Of a stretch of 64,000 nucleotides of DNA, positions 31,153 to 40,386 are shown in pieces. The notes beneath the pieces are model-generated. The model did not search any database. It worked only from the letters and a program-made list of their open reading frames with translations, and had not been told where the DNA came from. Where the stretch lies: assembly GCF_017599385.1 (NCBI RefSeq), contig NZ_JAGFPK010000001.1, positions 3,022,483 through 3,086,482 on the forward strand. The letters run 5' to 3'. Position 1 is the stretch's first letter. The number at the start of each line of letters is the position of its first letter. Source of the stretch: Ciceribacter sp. L1K22 (GTDB lineage Bacteria > Pseudomonadota > Alphaproteobacteria > Rhizobiales > Rhizobiaceae). The position numbers were made by a program, and so were the translations under genes.

Positions 31153-34100
31153 ATGGAAGATCGTCAGCCGCTTGGCATCGTGCTCTCTCCGGAGCTAGAG
31201 GCCTTCATAAACGAGAGCGTTGCGTCCGGCGGTTATTCCGGCGCTGACGATGTCATCAGCGCCGCTCTGCGGGCGATGAAGGCCAGCGCGGCACGGCCTG
31301 CCGACGAATGGCTGATCGGCGGCGGCATCTGCGGCAAGCTCATCCGTGAAAAGGACTGGAGCCAGACGGCGCTCGGGCCCTCCGACACATGGTCGCTGAC
31401 GCTGCGCACGACGGTCGCCAACGTCGCCAATTCCCCGGTTGCCAAGGTGCTGATGTGGGGTCCCGATCATGTCATGATCTACAACGATCCTTATATCGAT
31501 ATCGCCGGCGCCAATCATCCGGCCGCGCTTGGCGGCACCGTGCCGGGGATATGGCCGGAGATCTGGGACTGGAACCGCGAGATGCTGGAAGCAGGCTTCC
31601 GCGGCGAGCTCCGCTCCTACCGCAACCAGCCTCTGGTTCTCGTCCGCAACGGCGTGTCGAAGACCTTCATATTCGATCTGTTCTACACCCCGGTCTACGA
31701 GGAGGACGGCTCCGTCGGCGGGGTGCTGTGCACCGTCGTAGACAACAGCGACCGGGCGGAGATGGAAAAACGGCTGGCTGCAAGCGAGGCCGAGCTTCGC
31801 CACGTCACCGATGCGGTGCCGATGCTGATTTCCTATGTCGACCGCGACCATATCTACCGCTTTGCCAACGCCACCTATGCGGAGTGGTTCGGCGTCGATC
31901 TCGAAAACGTCATTGGGCGTCACGTCCGAGACACGATCGGCGAGACCGTCTATGCCAATCGACGCTCCGCGATCGACCGGGCACTGGCAGGAGAAAGCTT
32001 TACCGACGAGGCCAATCTCGGCGTGAGAAGCGGCAAGCCGTTGCGCCTGGAAATCCGATACATTCCGCGTGTCGAGCCTGATGGATCGATTCCCGGCGTC
32101 TACATCCTCGGTATCGACATCGGCGAGCGGGCTGACCGCGAGGCCGAGCTGGCGGCGAGCAATAGCCGCTTCCGTGCCGCGATGCAGGCAATACACGGCG
32201 TGCTCTGGACCAATAGCGCCGACGGCAGGATGCTGGGTGACCAAGCCGGCTGGGTGGCTCTGACAGGCCAGAACGAAGAGCAATACAGCGGCTACGGCTG
32301 GGCAAACGTAATCCATCCGGAAGATCGCGCGGGGACCGTCGAAGCCTGGCAGAGATCCGTCGCCACCAAGAGCATTTTCGTCTACGAACACCGGGTTTGC
32401 CGACATGACGGCGAGTGGCGCCGTTTTGCCGTGCGGGCACTGCCGATCATTGGCCCGGACGGAGATATCCTCGAATGGGTGGGCGTCCACACCGACATCA
32501 CTCATCAGCGCGCGGCCGAAGAGGCTCTGCGCCAGCTGAACGAGACGCTGGAAGCCCGCGTCATCGCCGAAATCGAGGAGCGCCGGCAGGCCGAAGCCAA
32601 GCTCGCCCAGGCCCAGAAGATGGAAACCATCGGCAAGCTGACGGGCGGCGTGGCGCACGACTTCAACAACATCCTGCAGGTCGTCTCCGGCAACCTGCAA
32701 CTGCTGGCCCGTGATGCCGCCGGCAACGAGCGCGCCGAAACGCGGATCGCCAACGCGCTTGCCGGCGTGGCGCGCGGCTCCAAGCTCGCCAGCCAGCTGC
32801 TCGCCTTCGGACGGCGGCAGGCGCTGGAACCGAAGGTCGTCAACATCAGCCGCTTCGTCCGCGACATGGACGACATGATCCGCCGCGCCATCGGCGAGGC
32901 GATCGAGGTGGAAACCGTGGTCGGCGGCGGCCTCTGGAACACCTTCATCGATCCGAACCAGATCGAGAACGCCCTTCTCAACCTGGCGATCAACGCCCGC
33001 GACGCGATGGACGGCCAGGGCAAGCTGACGATCGAGCTCGCCAATGCGCGTCTCGACGATCACTATTCGCTCGGCCATGACGAGGTGACGCCGGGCCAGT
33101 ACGTGATGATGGCGGTAACCGATACCGGCTGCGGCATGCCGCCAGAGATCATCGACAAGGTGTTCGAGCCGTTCTTTTCCACCAAGGCGGAAGGCAAGGG
33201 CTCGGGCCTCGGCCTCTCGATGGTCTACGGCTTCGTCAAGCAGTCGGGCGGACACGTCAAGATCTACTCGGAGGTCGGCCAGGGCACGACCATCAAGCTC
33301 TATCTGCCGCGCGCCTATGAATCGGAAGACGTGGCCGTTGTCACAAATAACGGCTCGGTCACCGGCGGTTCGGAAACCGTGCTCGTTGTCGAGGACGATC
33401 CGCCGGTGCGCGAGACGGTCGTGGCGATGCTTGCCGATCTCGGCTACCGCGTGCTGCAGGCGGTGGACGCCGCAAGCGCGCTGATCGTGATCGAAAGCGG
33501 CATTCCGATCGACCTTCTGTTCACCGACGTGGTGATGCCCGGCAAGCTGAAAAGCCCTGAGATGGCGCGCAAGGCCAAGGAGCGGCTGCCCAACCTCGCG
33601 GTCCTCTTCACCTCGGGCTATACCGAAAACTCCATCGTCCACGGCGGCAGGCTGGACCCCGGCGTCGAACTGCTGTCGAAGCCCTATACCCGCGAGGCGC
33701 TGGCCCGGAAAATCCGCCATGTTCTCGCCAACACCGCGCAGAGGACCGCGACCGCGCGGCCCGCCACGACCAAGGCGCTGCAGCAACCGAACCGGCAGCC
33801 GCAGCCGACGTCGATGGAACCGCCCCCGACAGCCGAGGCCCCTGCCCGGTTCACGGTGCTGCTGGTCGAGGACGACGGATTGATCCGCATGAGCACGGCC
33901 GATGCTTTCCAGGAAGCGGGTTTCCAGGTGATGGAAGCCGCCGACGGGCAGGAAGCCGTGACCGTGCTGGAGAGCACGGATGTCGACGCGCTGGTCACGG
34001 ATGTCAACCTGCCGCGCATGTCGGGTCGTGAGCTCGCAGCGCGATGCCGGACGATGCGGCCCGATGCCCTCGTGGTCTTCACGACCGGCGATCCCGGCAG

Positions 34101-34206
34101 CGTCAGCGACGAATCGAACGCGCTTGTGTTTTCCAAACCCTACGATCCAGACCGGCTGGCAAAGGAAATCCACCTGCGCTGCGTCGGGCGCCAGACCTCG
34201 GCCTGA
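31153..34206 (+). CDS. Hybrid histidine kinase with N-terminal ParD-like ribbon-helix-helix domain and two receiver domains
   Basis: A 1017-residue multidomain protein. Residues 7-44 ([31 protein letters not shown]) look like a ParD-type ribbon-helix-helix antitoxin domain. Three PAS-like sensor domains follow at about 50-200, 212-330 and 335-455. A coiled coil leads to the H-box [12 protein letters not shown] (His502), then the ATPase domain (N-box about 605-620, G-boxes DTGCGMP and GSGLGLSM). Receiver 1 is at about 742-860 (Asp792, Lys843), then a Pro/Gln linker, and receiver 2 at about 900-1010 (Asp950, Lys995). No membrane helix. It has kinase and phosphorelay parts complete and should be cytosolic. 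The DNA-binding front end is very unusual. GAGG lies five bases upstream of ATG 31153. Confidence 0.92.
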   Translation: MEDRQPLGIVLSPELEAFINESVASGGYSGADDVISAALRAMKASAARPADEWLIGGGICGKLIREKDWSQTALGPSDTWSLTLRTTVANVANSPVAKVLMWGPDHVMIYNDPYIDIAGANHPAALGGTVPGIWPEIWDWNREMLEAGFRGELRSYRNQPLVLVRNGVSKTFIFDLFYTPVYEEDGSVGGVLCTVVDNSDRAEMEKRLAASEAELRHVTDAVPMLISYVDRDHIYRFANATYAEWFGVDLENVIGRHVRDTIGETVYANRRSAIDRALAGESFTDEANLGVRSGKPLRLEIRYIPRVEPDGSIPGVYILGIDIGERADREAELAASNSRFRAAMQAIHGVLWTNSADGRMLGDQAGWVALTGQNEEQYSGYGWANVIHPEDRAGTVEAWQRSVATKSIFVYEHRVCRHDGEWRRFAVRALPIIGPDGDILEWVGVHTDITHQRAAEEALRQLNETLEARVIAEIEERRQAEAKLAQAQKMETIGKLTGGVAHDFNNILQVVSGNLQLLARDAAGNERAETRIANALAGVARGSKLASQLLAFGRRQALEPKVVNISRFVRDMDDMIRRAIGEAIEVETVVGGGLWNTFIDPNQIENALLNLAINARDAMDGQGKLTIELANARLDDHYSLGHDEVTPGQYVMMAVTDTGCGMPPEIIDKVFEPFFSTKAEGKGSGLGLSMVYGFVKQSGGHVKIYSEVGQGTTIKLYLPRAYESEDVAVVTNNGSVTGGSETVLVVEDDPPVRETVVAMLADLGYRVLQAVDAASALIVIESGIPIDLLFTDVVMPGKLKSPEMARKAKERLPNLAVLFTSGYTENSIVHGGRLDPGVELLSKPYTREALARKIRHVLANTAQRTATARPATTKALQQPNRQPQPTSMEPPPTAEAPARFTVLLVEDDGLIRMSTADAFQEAGFQVMEAADGQEAVTVLESTDVDALVTDVNLPRMSGRELAARCRTMRPDALVVFTTGDPGSVSDESNALVFSKPYDPDRLAKEIHLRCVGRQTSA

Positions 34207-34423
34207 CATTCGTGCGCAGAAAAACAGCCGGCCGATGTCGTGAAGGCGCCATCGGCGCGGCGCGTTTTCGCAGGCGTGGCGACCCAGCCAAGCGCATTCT
34301 GCGGATCGAAAGCTTTTGCCGTTTACAGCGATTGAAGGCTTACGCTAGTCTTTCCGACGATCTATAGACGGGGCTGGCGCGACCGATGTCCGGGCGCCAT
34401 GTCGACCAAACAGAGGGACAACA

Positions 34424-34996
34424 ATGTTCAAGCGCATTTCACTGACCGCCGCCTTTTTCGCAGCAGCCGCCGCCCCCGCCTTTGCCCACCTTGATCCGGC
34501 CGCGCACGGCTCGTTCATGGCCGGCGTTTCCCACCCGCTGTTCGGCGCCGACCATATCCTGGCGATGATTGCCGTCGGTCTCTGGGCCTCGCAGATTGGC
34601 GGCCGCGCGCTGATCGCCGTTCCTGCCGCCTTCGTCGGCACCATGGTGCTCGGCTTCGCGCTTGCTGTCGCAGGCATCGGCCTGCCTTTCGTCGAGCCGG
34701 CGATCCTTGCCTCCGTCATCGGTCTTGGCCTTCTGGTCGCCACCGCCGTGCGCCTGCCAGTCGCCGTATCGGCTGCCGTCGTCGGCGTCTTCGCCCTCTT
34801 CCACGGCCATGCCCATGGCGGCGAGCTCGGTGCCGCCGGCGCGCTGCAGTTCGGCCTCGGCTTCCTGATCGCCACCGCCGCACTCCATGCCGTCGGCATC
34901 GCCGCCGGTCTCGGCCTGTCGCGTCTCGGCCCGGTCGTCACCCGCGTTCTCGGCGCGCTGACCGCCCTCGGCGGCGCGGCCCTGATCCTCGGCTGA
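34424..34996 (+). CDS. HupE/UreJ-family metal transporter
   Basis: A 190-residue inner-membrane protein: a signal-like start (FKRISLTAAFFAAAAAPAFA) followed by about six helices. HPLFGADHILAMIAVGLWA is the family signature with the metal-ligand histidines; FHGHAHGGE is a second histidine cluster. HupE/UreJ proteins take up nickel (or cobalt) for hydrogenase or urease. No hydrogenase or urease genes are in the window, so the client enzyme is elsewhere. The gene is monocistronic, with a good terminator. GAGGGACAAC precedes ATG 34424. Confidence 0.9.
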   Translation: MFKRISLTAAFFAAAAAPAFAHLDPAAHGSFMAGVSHPLFGADHILAMIAVGLWASQIGGRALIAVPAAFVGTMVLGFALAVAGIGLPFVEPAILASVIGLGLLVATAVRLPVAVSAAVVGVFALFHGHAHGGELGAAGALQFGLGFLIATAALHAVGIAAGLGLSRLGPVVTRVLGALTALGGAALILG

Positions 34997-35036
34997 TCCA
35001 TCGATCCGGGCGGCCAAGACCGCCCGCACACTTCGA

Positions 35037-35085
35037 CCGCCGCAAGGACCGGACCTGTACCGGGAACCTTCGCGGCGGTTTTCTG
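35037..35085 (+). terminator. Rho-independent terminator after HupE/UreJ
   Basis: CCGCCGC (35037-35043) and GCGGCGG (35072-35078) form the stem, with a loop that holds a further small inverted repeat (CCGG), followed by TTTTCTGTTT. Confidence 0.75.
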
Positions 35086-35124
35086 TTTGAGTGGCCTGGT
35101 ACCTCGGGAGATCCGGCCGCGCGC

Positions 35125-35151
35125 GCAAATGAGCAAAATATTCTCATTTGC
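35125..35151. promoter_or_regulatory. Perfect inverted repeat upstream of the cystine-type ABC operon
   Basis: GCAAATGAG (35125-35133) and CTCATTTGC (35143-35151) are perfect 9-bp arms around an all A/T-rich 9-base centre. The repeat lies about 90 bp before the binding-protein start, in the promoter zone. The cognate regulator is not encoded nearby. Confidence 0.6.
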
Positions 35152-35239
35152 TGAATTTGTTTGCATTTTCCTCTCACGCAAAGCCGGTCGTCACCTCCTA
35201 TCTACGGGCCATCGAACAGCAGTGTGAAAGGAATACCCC

Positions 35240-36013
35240 ATGAGCTGGCTCAAGACCCTCGCCGCAGCGGCTGCCCTGCAGGCACTTGTGCTCACCCCGG
35301 CGCTCGCCGGCGAAAACCTCGACCAGATCAAGTCGGCCGGCGTCATCAAGATCGGCACGGAAGGCACCTATGCCCCGTTCACCTATCATGACGCCTCCAA
35401 CGAACTCGTCGGCTTCGACGTCGAGATCGGCCGCGCCGTCGCCGAAAAGCTTGGCGTGAAGGCCGAGTTCGTCGAAGGCAAGTGGGACGGCCTGATCGCC
35501 GGTCTCGACGCCAACCGCTATGACGCCGTGATCAACCAGGTCGGCATCACCGAGGCGCGCAAGCAGAAGTACGACTTCTCCGATCCCTACATCGCGTCCA
35601 AGGCCGTACTGATCGTCAAGCAGGACAACGAAGACATCAAGGGCTTCGAAGACCTCAATGGCAAGAAGGCCGCCCAGTCGCTGACCAGCAACTTCGGCAA
35701 GCTGGCCGAGGAGGCCAGCGCTGAACTCGTCGGCACCGATGGCTTCGACCAGTCGATCCAGCTCGTCCTGACCGGCCGTGCCGATGCAACGATCAATGAC
35801 AGCCTCTCCTTCCTCGACTTCAAGAAGCAGAAGCCGGACGCGCCGGTAAAGGTCGTGGCCGAGAAAGCCGACGCCGACTATTCGGGCATCATCGTCCGCA
35901 AGGGCGACGCCGAGCTGGTCGCCGCGATCAACGAGGCGCTGGCCGCCATCAAGGCCGACGGCACCTACGAGGCGATCTCGCAGAAGTATTTCGGCGCCGA
36001 CGTGTCGAAGTAA
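35240..36013 (+). CDS. Amino-acid ABC transporter substrate-binding protein, cystine type
   Basis: A 257-residue periplasmic binding protein. A Sec signal peptide (about 24 residues, ending in LTPALA) is followed by the family 3 binding-protein fold: VIKIGTEGTYAPFTYHD, LVGFDVEIGRAVAEKLG, WDGLIAGLDANRYDAVINQVGITEARKQKYDFSDPY. The INQVGIT-ARKQKYDFS stretch matches cystine-binding TcyJ/FliY proteins, so L-cystine or a related amino acid is the likely ligand. AAAGGA precedes ATG 35240. It heads an operon with the permease and ATPase genes, from which it is separated by a repeat-filled gap of about 250 bp. Confidence 0.9.
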   Translation: MSWLKTLAAAAALQALVLTPALAGENLDQIKSAGVIKIGTEGTYAPFTYHDASNELVGFDVEIGRAVAEKLGVKAEFVEGKWDGLIAGLDANRYDAVINQVGITEARKQKYDFSDPYIASKAVLIVKQDNEDIKGFEDLNGKKAAQSLTSNFGKLAEEASAELVGTDGFDQSIQLVLTGRADATINDSLSFLDFKKQKPDAPVKVVAEKADADYSGIIVRKGDAELVAAINEALAAIKADGTYEAISQKYFGADVSK

Positions 36014-36016
36014 GAC

Positions 36017-36222
36017 ATGACAGTCCCCTCTCCCCGCATGCGGGGAGAGGGCCAGGGTGAGGGGCATGGCACGCCCTCTCTGCTCTGGTGTCGGCGGCGA
36101 ACCAGCCGAACCGCTCCACCGCCCCAACCTTTCTCAACCGCCCCCTCATCCCCCTGCCGGGACCTTCTCCCCGCACGCGGGGAGAAGGAGTTTGCCGCAC
36201 CGATTACCTTCCCCTGAGACGC
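36017..36222. repeat. RIME-like element, partial copy B, inside the ABC operon
   Basis: Two palindromes: a perfect 24-bp one at 36027-36050 (CCTCTCCCCGCA and its complement) and a near-perfect one at 36163-36188 (CCTTCTCCCCGC...GCGGGGAGAAGG). CCCCTCATCCCCCTGCCGGG at about 36142-36161 equals the left arm of copy D. The right half is degenerate. Its place after the binding-protein gene suggests it limits read-through and stabilises the upstream message. Confidence 0.75.
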
Positions 36223-36265
36223 TTGGCGGGCTATTGAGGTCGAAGGCCATACGAGGACACCGCCC

Positions 36266-36946
36266 ATGCCGCACTGGCTGCAACTGATGCTCGACTCGCT
36301 TCCGACGCTTTTGTGGGCCGGGCTGAAATTCACGATTCCGCTGACGCTGATCTCCTTCGTGCTGGGACTGTCGCTCGGTCTGGTGACGGCGGTGACGCGG
36401 CTCTTTGCACCGAAGCCGCTGGAACTGCTGGCCCGCTTCTATGTTTGGATCTTCAGGGGCACGCCGCTGCTCGTGCAGCTTTTCGTCATTTTCTACGGTC
36501 TGCCGAGCATCGGCATCCTGCTCGATGCCTTTCCCGCCGCCGTCATCGGCTTTACGCTCAATGTCGGCGCCTATTCCTCGGAGATCATCCGCGCGGCGAT
36601 TTCCTCGGTGCCCAAGGGCCAGTGGGAGGCCGCTTATTCGACCGGCATGACCTGGCGGCAGGCCATGCGACGGACGATCCTGCCGCAGGCCGGCCGCGTC
36701 GCGGTGCCGCCGCTGTCGAATACCTTCATCTCGCTGGTCAAGGACACATCGCTCGCCGCCGCGATCACCGTGCCGGAACTTTTCCAGTCCGCCCAGCGCA
36801 TCGTTGCCACGACCTACGAGCCGCTGATCCTCTATATCGAGGCGGCATTTATCTATCTCGCCATGAGCTCCGTCCTGTCGGCGCTGCAGTCCAGGCTCGA
36901 AACCCGCTTCGCCCGCTATGGCGGCATGCTGGAGGCAAACCGATGA
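36266..36946 (+). CDS. Amino-acid ABC transporter permease, cystine type
   Basis: A 226-residue HisM/GlnP-type permease with about five membrane helices. The family start LWAGLKFTIPLTLISF, the VWIFRGTPLLVQLF segment and the EAA loop (EAAYSTGMTWRQAMRRTILPQA) that docks on the ATPase are all present. It forms the inner-membrane channel for the substrate delivered by the binding protein. Its stop codon overlaps the ATG of the ATPase gene (ATGA), so the two are coupled. GAGGACACC lies before ATG 36266. Confidence 0.92.
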   Translation: MPHWLQLMLDSLPTLLWAGLKFTIPLTLISFVLGLSLGLVTAVTRLFAPKPLELLARFYVWIFRGTPLLVQLFVIFYGLPSIGILLDAFPAAVIGFTLNVGAYSSEIIRAAISSVPKGQWEAAYSTGMTWRQAMRRTILPQAGRVAVPPLSNTFISLVKDTSLAAAITVPELFQSAQRIVATTYEPLILYIEAAFIYLAMSSVLSALQSRLETRFARYGGMLEANR

Positions 36947-37698
36947 TCGAGCTATCCCATATCGAAAAGCGCTTCGGCGAGGCTGTCATCCTCAAGGACG
37001 TCTCGCTGTCCTTCCCGGAAGGCAGCGTGACCGCGCTGGTCGGCCCCTCCGGCGGCGGCAAGAGCACGCTGCTTCGAACCATCAACCTGCTCGAACTGCC
37101 GAGCAAGGGCAGCGTGCAGGTAGGGGAAAATCGCGTCGACTTCACCTCCGGCCGCAAGGTCCCCTTCGCCGATATCCAGAGGATCCGCTGCGAGACCGGC
37201 ATGGTGTTCCAGAACTTCCAGCTCTTCCCGCATCGCACCGCGATCGAGAACGTCGTGGAAGGACTGCTCACCGTGCAGAAATGGTCGAAGGACAAGGCCC
37301 ATGCCCGCGCCATGGAACTCTTGACCAAGGTCGGCATGGCGCACAAGGCCGACGCCTGGCCGGCCAACCTCTCCGGCGGCCAGCAGCAGCGCGTGGCGAT
37401 TGCCCGGGCGCTCGCCCCCTCGCCCAAGGTCCTGCTCTGCGACGAGCCGACCTCGGCGCTCGATCCGGAACTGGCGGGCGAAGTGGTAGACGTATTGGGC
37501 ACGCTGGCGAGCGAAGGCACGACCATGGTGATGGCAACGCACGACCTGAGGCTCGCCTCGAAGATCGCCAACAACGTGGTGTTCCTGGAAGCCGGAGAAG
37601 TGGTGGAGACCGGTACCGCCGAGGCGATCTTCCAGTCACCCAAGCGCGAGCGCACTAAGCGCTTCGTGTCCTCGATCAGCGCGGCGCAGACGCTTTAG
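36943..37698 (+). CDS. Amino-acid ABC transporter ATPase, cystine type
   Basis: A 251-residue ABC ATPase with all motifs: Walker A GPSGGGKST, Q-loop GMVFQNFQLFPHRTA, signature LSGGQQQRVAIARAL, Walker B VLLCDEPTSALDPE and the switch histidine in MATHDLRLA. It powers import by the permease encoded just before; the ATG sits inside the permease stop (ATGA). The protein is of standard length. No clear terminator follows; the gene is convergent with queF 126 bp away. Confidence 0.94.
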   Translation: MIELSHIEKRFGEAVILKDVSLSFPEGSVTALVGPSGGGKSTLLRTINLLELPSKGSVQVGENRVDFTSGRKVPFADIQRIRCETGMVFQNFQLFPHRTAIENVVEGLLTVQKWSKDKAHARAMELLTKVGMAHKADAWPANLSGGQQQRVAIARALAPSPKVLLCDEPTSALDPELAGEVVDVLGTLASEGTTMVMATHDLRLASKIANNVVFLEAGEVVETGTAEAIFQSPKRERTKRFVSSISAAQTL

Positions 37699-37824
37699 CG
37701 GCAGCCATCAGCCTTAGCGGCGCGAGACAGAGATACCGCGTCCATTGAATCACTTTGTGTGCGGCGCACCATAGAGCCTTGAAAAGACTCCTAGCTTCGC
37801 GATCGCTAAACTTCATCCAGAGCG

Positions 37825-38289
37825 TTAGCCGCGACCGCGATAAGTCGCAACGCCCTGCTCCGGCAGCCAGACACCCTGTGGCGCCTCGCCCGTCTGCCAG
37901 AACACGTCGATGGGGATTCCGCCGCGCGGATACGAGTAGGCGCCGATCCTGAGCCACTTCGGATCGAGAAGCTCGACAATGCGCTTGGCGATATAGATCG
38001 AGCAATCCTCGTGGAAGGCGCCGTGATTGCGGAAGGAGAACAGGAAGAGCTTCAACGACTTCGATTCCACCAGCCAGTCGCCGGGGATGTAATCAATGAC
38101 GATATGGGCGAAATCCGGCTGGCCGGTCATCGGGCAGAGCGAGGTGAACTCCGGCGCGGTGAAGCGCACGACATAATCGGTGCCGGCATTGCCGTTCGGC
38201 ACGCGTTCCATGACGGCCGTTTCCGGACTGACGGGCGCTTCCACGCTCTGGCCGAGCTGGGTCAGCCCGGACACATCGGTCTTGCTCAT
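37825..38289 (-). CDS. queF: NADPH-dependent 7-cyano-7-deazaguanine reductase QueF
   Basis: A 154-residue unimodular QueF. It reduces preQ0 to preQ1 in queuosine biosynthesis. The active cysteine (Cys52 in [11 protein letters not shown]) and the aspartate in the same motif are present, as is the QueF signature [21 protein letters not shown] (quoted: [10 protein letters not shown]), which distinguishes it from GTP cyclohydrolase I. ATG 38289 starts 18 bp past the CDF stop, so CDF and queF are probably co-transcribed. No other queuosine genes are in the window. Confidence 0.95.
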   Translation of the reverse strand: MSKTDVSGLTQLGQSVEAPVSPETAVMERVPNGNAGTDYVVRFTAPEFTSLCPMTGQPDFAHIVIDYIPGDWLVESKSLKLFLFSFRNHGAFHEDCSIYIAKRIVELLDPKWLRIGAYSYPRGGIPIDVFWQTGEAPQGVWLPEQGVATYRGRG

Positions 38290-38307
38290 TGCGAAAATCC
38301 TCTTCGT

Positions 38308-39216
38308 TCAGTGTCCGAGTTCGACGTCGGCGCCGTGCGCCATCTCGTTTTCGGGTTCGACATGGATGGTGACCCGCGTGCCAGGCACGGCATTGTGCAC
38401 GGCAAGTTCCAGCCGGTCGCAGATGACATGCGCGTCGCCGACCGACATGCGCGCGGGAACGACGAGATCGAAGGCGACGAAGGTGGCGGCACCGGCGCGC
38501 CGCGACCTCAGATAGTGCACGCCGAGAGACCCCTCGGAGTTCGCCTTGATCGCCTGGCGGATCGCCTCTTCCTCCTCCGGCTCCACGGCCTTGTCCATCA
38601 GGCCGTCGACCGAATGCGAAATCACCTTCCAGCCCTGCCAGATGATGTTGCAGGCAACCACGATGGCAAGAATCGGATCGAGGATCGCATAGCCGGTCGC
38701 AATGACGAGACCGAGGCCGACCAGAACGCCGGCCGATGTCACGACGTCGGACATGATGTGATGGCCGTCGGCCGACAGCGCCGGCGAGCGATGGCTCTTG
38801 CCGACCCGGATCAGAAGCCGTGCCCAGACGAGATTGATGACGGCGGCGGCCGCGTTGATCGCCAGACCGAGAACGGGTGCATCCAGCATTTCTGGAGACC
38901 TGAGCGCCGCACCGGCCTCCCGGATGATCAGCAGCGCCGCCACCACGATCAGAACGCCTTCCAGAACCGCCGAGAGATATTCCGCCTTGTGGTGACCATA
39001 GGGGTGGTCGCGGTCGGCGGGCTTCTGCGCATAGCGGATCACGAAATAGGCGATGAAGGCGGCAACGACGTTGACCGTCGATTCCAGCCCGTCCGACAGC
39101 AATGCAACCGATCCCGTCACCCACCACGCGACGAGCTTCAGCCCCATGACGCCGAAGGACAGCGGAATGCCCCAGAAGGCGAGACGCTGGACGAGAGTAT
39201 CAGTGTGGGTCGCCAT
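38308..39216 (-). CDS. Cation diffusion facilitator (CDF) family metal exporter
   Basis: A 302-residue CDF transporter: six helices in the first 210 residues, then a cytosolic metallochaperone-like domain (HYLRSRRAGAATFVAFDLVV, AHVICDRLELAVHNAVPG). Metal-site motifs are LLSDGLEST in helix 2 and DGHHIMSDVVTS in helix 5; the HHxxD pattern with Asp in helix 2 fits zinc/iron exporters, metal not proven. ATG 39216 is selected because MATHTDTLVQRLAFWG is the normal N-terminus; the SD is weak. The leader upstream is structured (two tandem hairpins). It precedes queF on the same strand. Confidence 0.92.
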   Translation of the reverse strand: MATHTDTLVQRLAFWGIPLSFGVMGLKLVAWWVTGSVALLSDGLESTVNVVAAFIAYFVIRYAQKPADRDHPYGHHKAEYLSAVLEGVLIVVAALLIIREAGAALRSPEMLDAPVLGLAINAAAAVINLVWARLLIRVGKSHRSPALSADGHHIMSDVVTSAGVLVGLGLVIATGYAILDPILAIVVACNIIWQGWKVISHSVDGLMDKAVEPEEEEAIRQAIKANSEGSLGVHYLRSRRAGAATFVAFDLVVPARMSVGDAHVICDRLELAVHNAVPGTRVTIHVEPENEMAHGADVELGH

Positions 39217-39241
39217 GACCGGCCCCTTTGCTGTTGCAAGC

Positions 39242-39298
39242 GAATTGCAGAAGCAATTCCAGAAACGACGAAACCGCCCACGGGTGGCGGGCGGTTTC
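39242..39298 (-). promoter_or_regulatory. Two tandem hairpins in the CDF leader
   Basis: GAAACCGCCC (39270-39279) with GGGCGGTTTC (39289-39298) is a perfect 10-bp stem; GAATTGC (39242-39248) with GCAATTC (39253-39259) is a perfect 7-bp stem with a 4-base loop. On the reverse strand they come in this order and the second ends 25 bases before the CDF ATG. The first is followed by GTCGTTTC, so it could act as a weak terminator in the leader. Confidence 0.5.
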
Positions 39299-39469
39299 AG
39301 AGAGTTGCCGCCCAATAGGACAAGTCCCCGGCAGCGTCAATGCCGGCTCCGGATGGGTGCGACTTTATCAGTGGATCGATAACGTTTTCGTACATATAAA
39401 AACCATAATATGCGCTTTCATCGCGAATTTCGGCGGCCGCATCGGCCAGCAGACCCTGGGGACCCCAAT

Positions 39470-40036
39470 ATGAGATGGAAAAGACTGCTGAAGCGCGCGG
39501 GACTCGGAACGCTTGTCGTGGTGCTCGGTCTGGGCGCCTGGCTCGGCTATCTGCAGTTCAGCGGCAATTTCCATGAGGTTCTGCCGGGCAAGTTCTACCG
39601 GTCGGCGCAACTCTCCCCCGAGGCGCTGGCGGGCTATATCGACCGCTACGGCATTGCCACCGTCATCAACCTGCGCGGCGAAAATCCGCAGGACCAGTGG
39701 TATCGCGACGAGATGAAGGCGGTACAGGATCGCGGCGCGGTCTATCTCAATTTCCGCATGTCGGCGAAACGCGAACTGACGATGGAAGAAAGCTTCAGAC
39801 TCGTCGCCCTGATGCGCGATGCCAAGGGCCCCATTCTCGTCCACTGCCAGGGCGGCGCCGACCGCACCGGGTTTGCCTCCGTCCTCTACCTGCAGCAGAT
39901 CGCGGGCGTCGACGAGGAAACCGCCGAACTGCAGCTCACCCCCCTCTTCGGCCACCTGAACCTGCCCTTCCTCGGCGCCTATGCGATGGACGAGACCTGG
40001 GAAGCCTTCGAAAAGGCGATCGGGCTGGATAGTTGA
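39470..40036 (+). CDS. Membrane-anchored dual-specificity/tyrosine phosphatase family protein
   Basis: A 188-residue protein with one N-terminal membrane helix (about 10-28, AGLGTLVVVLGLGAWLGYL) and a cysteine-phosphatase domain. The P-loop is HCQGGADRTGF (C-x5-R), and the general-acid loop precedes it. The strand GKFYRSAQLSPEALAGYIDRYGIATVINLRGE is typical of the bacterial DSP/PTP group that also includes SiaP-like and PTEN-like enzymes. The catalytic domain is probably periplasmic. ATG 39470 has TGGGG nearby. It ends 13 bp from the stop of the convergent ParE-like toxin gene. Substrate unknown. Confidence 0.85.
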   Translation: MRWKRLLKRAGLGTLVVVLGLGAWLGYLQFSGNFHEVLPGKFYRSAQLSPEALAGYIDRYGIATVINLRGENPQDQWYRDEMKAVQDRGAVYLNFRMSAKRELTMEESFRLVALMRDAKGPILVHCQGGADRTGFASVLYLQQIAGVDEETAELQLTPLFGHLNLPFLGAYAMDETWEAFEKAIGLDS

Positions 40037-40048
40037 GGCTGAACCAGA

Positions 40049-40381
40049 TCAATCGCGTTCAAACTTCACGTGAAGCTCTCGCATAAACCTTCGCAGAACG
40101 TCCGCGCTACGTTGCCCGCGTGTATCGCGGACGTCGATGATCCAGACGCAGTCATCGGCGATCGTATAAAGCAGCGAGAACGGTGTGCCGCCGACATGAT
40201 ATTCGCGGACACGTAGGAAGTCCTCGAAAGTCTCGCCGCTCTCGGGAAAATCACGCAACATCTGCTCGGCTTTTTTGAGAGAACCTAACATCGCGTCGCG
40301 ATTAAGCTGCGGATTGCTCTTGTAGTAGCTGCGCAGCCATCGCAAACCGGGCTCGGCGGTCGCAAGATAGCGAAGCCGCAT
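40049..40381 (-). CDS. ParE/RelE-family toxin
   Basis: A 110-residue ParE-like toxin: YLATAEPGLRWLRSYYKSNPQLNRDAM at the N-terminus, then LRDFPESGETFEDFLRVREYHVGGTPFSLLYTIADDCVWIIDVRDTRGQRS in outline, the strand pattern of the family ending in the usual I-x-D-V-R-x-x-R-G. ParE toxins block DNA gyrase, RelE toxins cut mRNA; which applies cannot be told. It starts five bases after the antitoxin stop, so the two are one operon in antitoxin-first order. Confidence 0.82.
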   Translation of the reverse strand: MRLRYLATAEPGLRWLRSYYKSNPQLNRDAMLGSLKKAEQMLRDFPESGETFEDFLRVREYHVGGTPFSLLYTIADDCVWIIDVRDTRGQRSADVLRRFMRELHVKFERD

Positions 40382-40386
40382 CGCGG

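Noticed and set aside
31195..34209. An open frame of about 1000 codons on the reverse strand
   Set aside because: Antisense shadow of the hybrid kinase; composition (Arg, Gly, His) and lack of motifs mark it as an effect of high GC at third codon positions.
39242..39298. Mini-ykkC (guanidine-II) riboswitch in the CDF leader
   Set aside because: Two tandem hairpins fit in number, but the loops do not have the required ACGR sequence.
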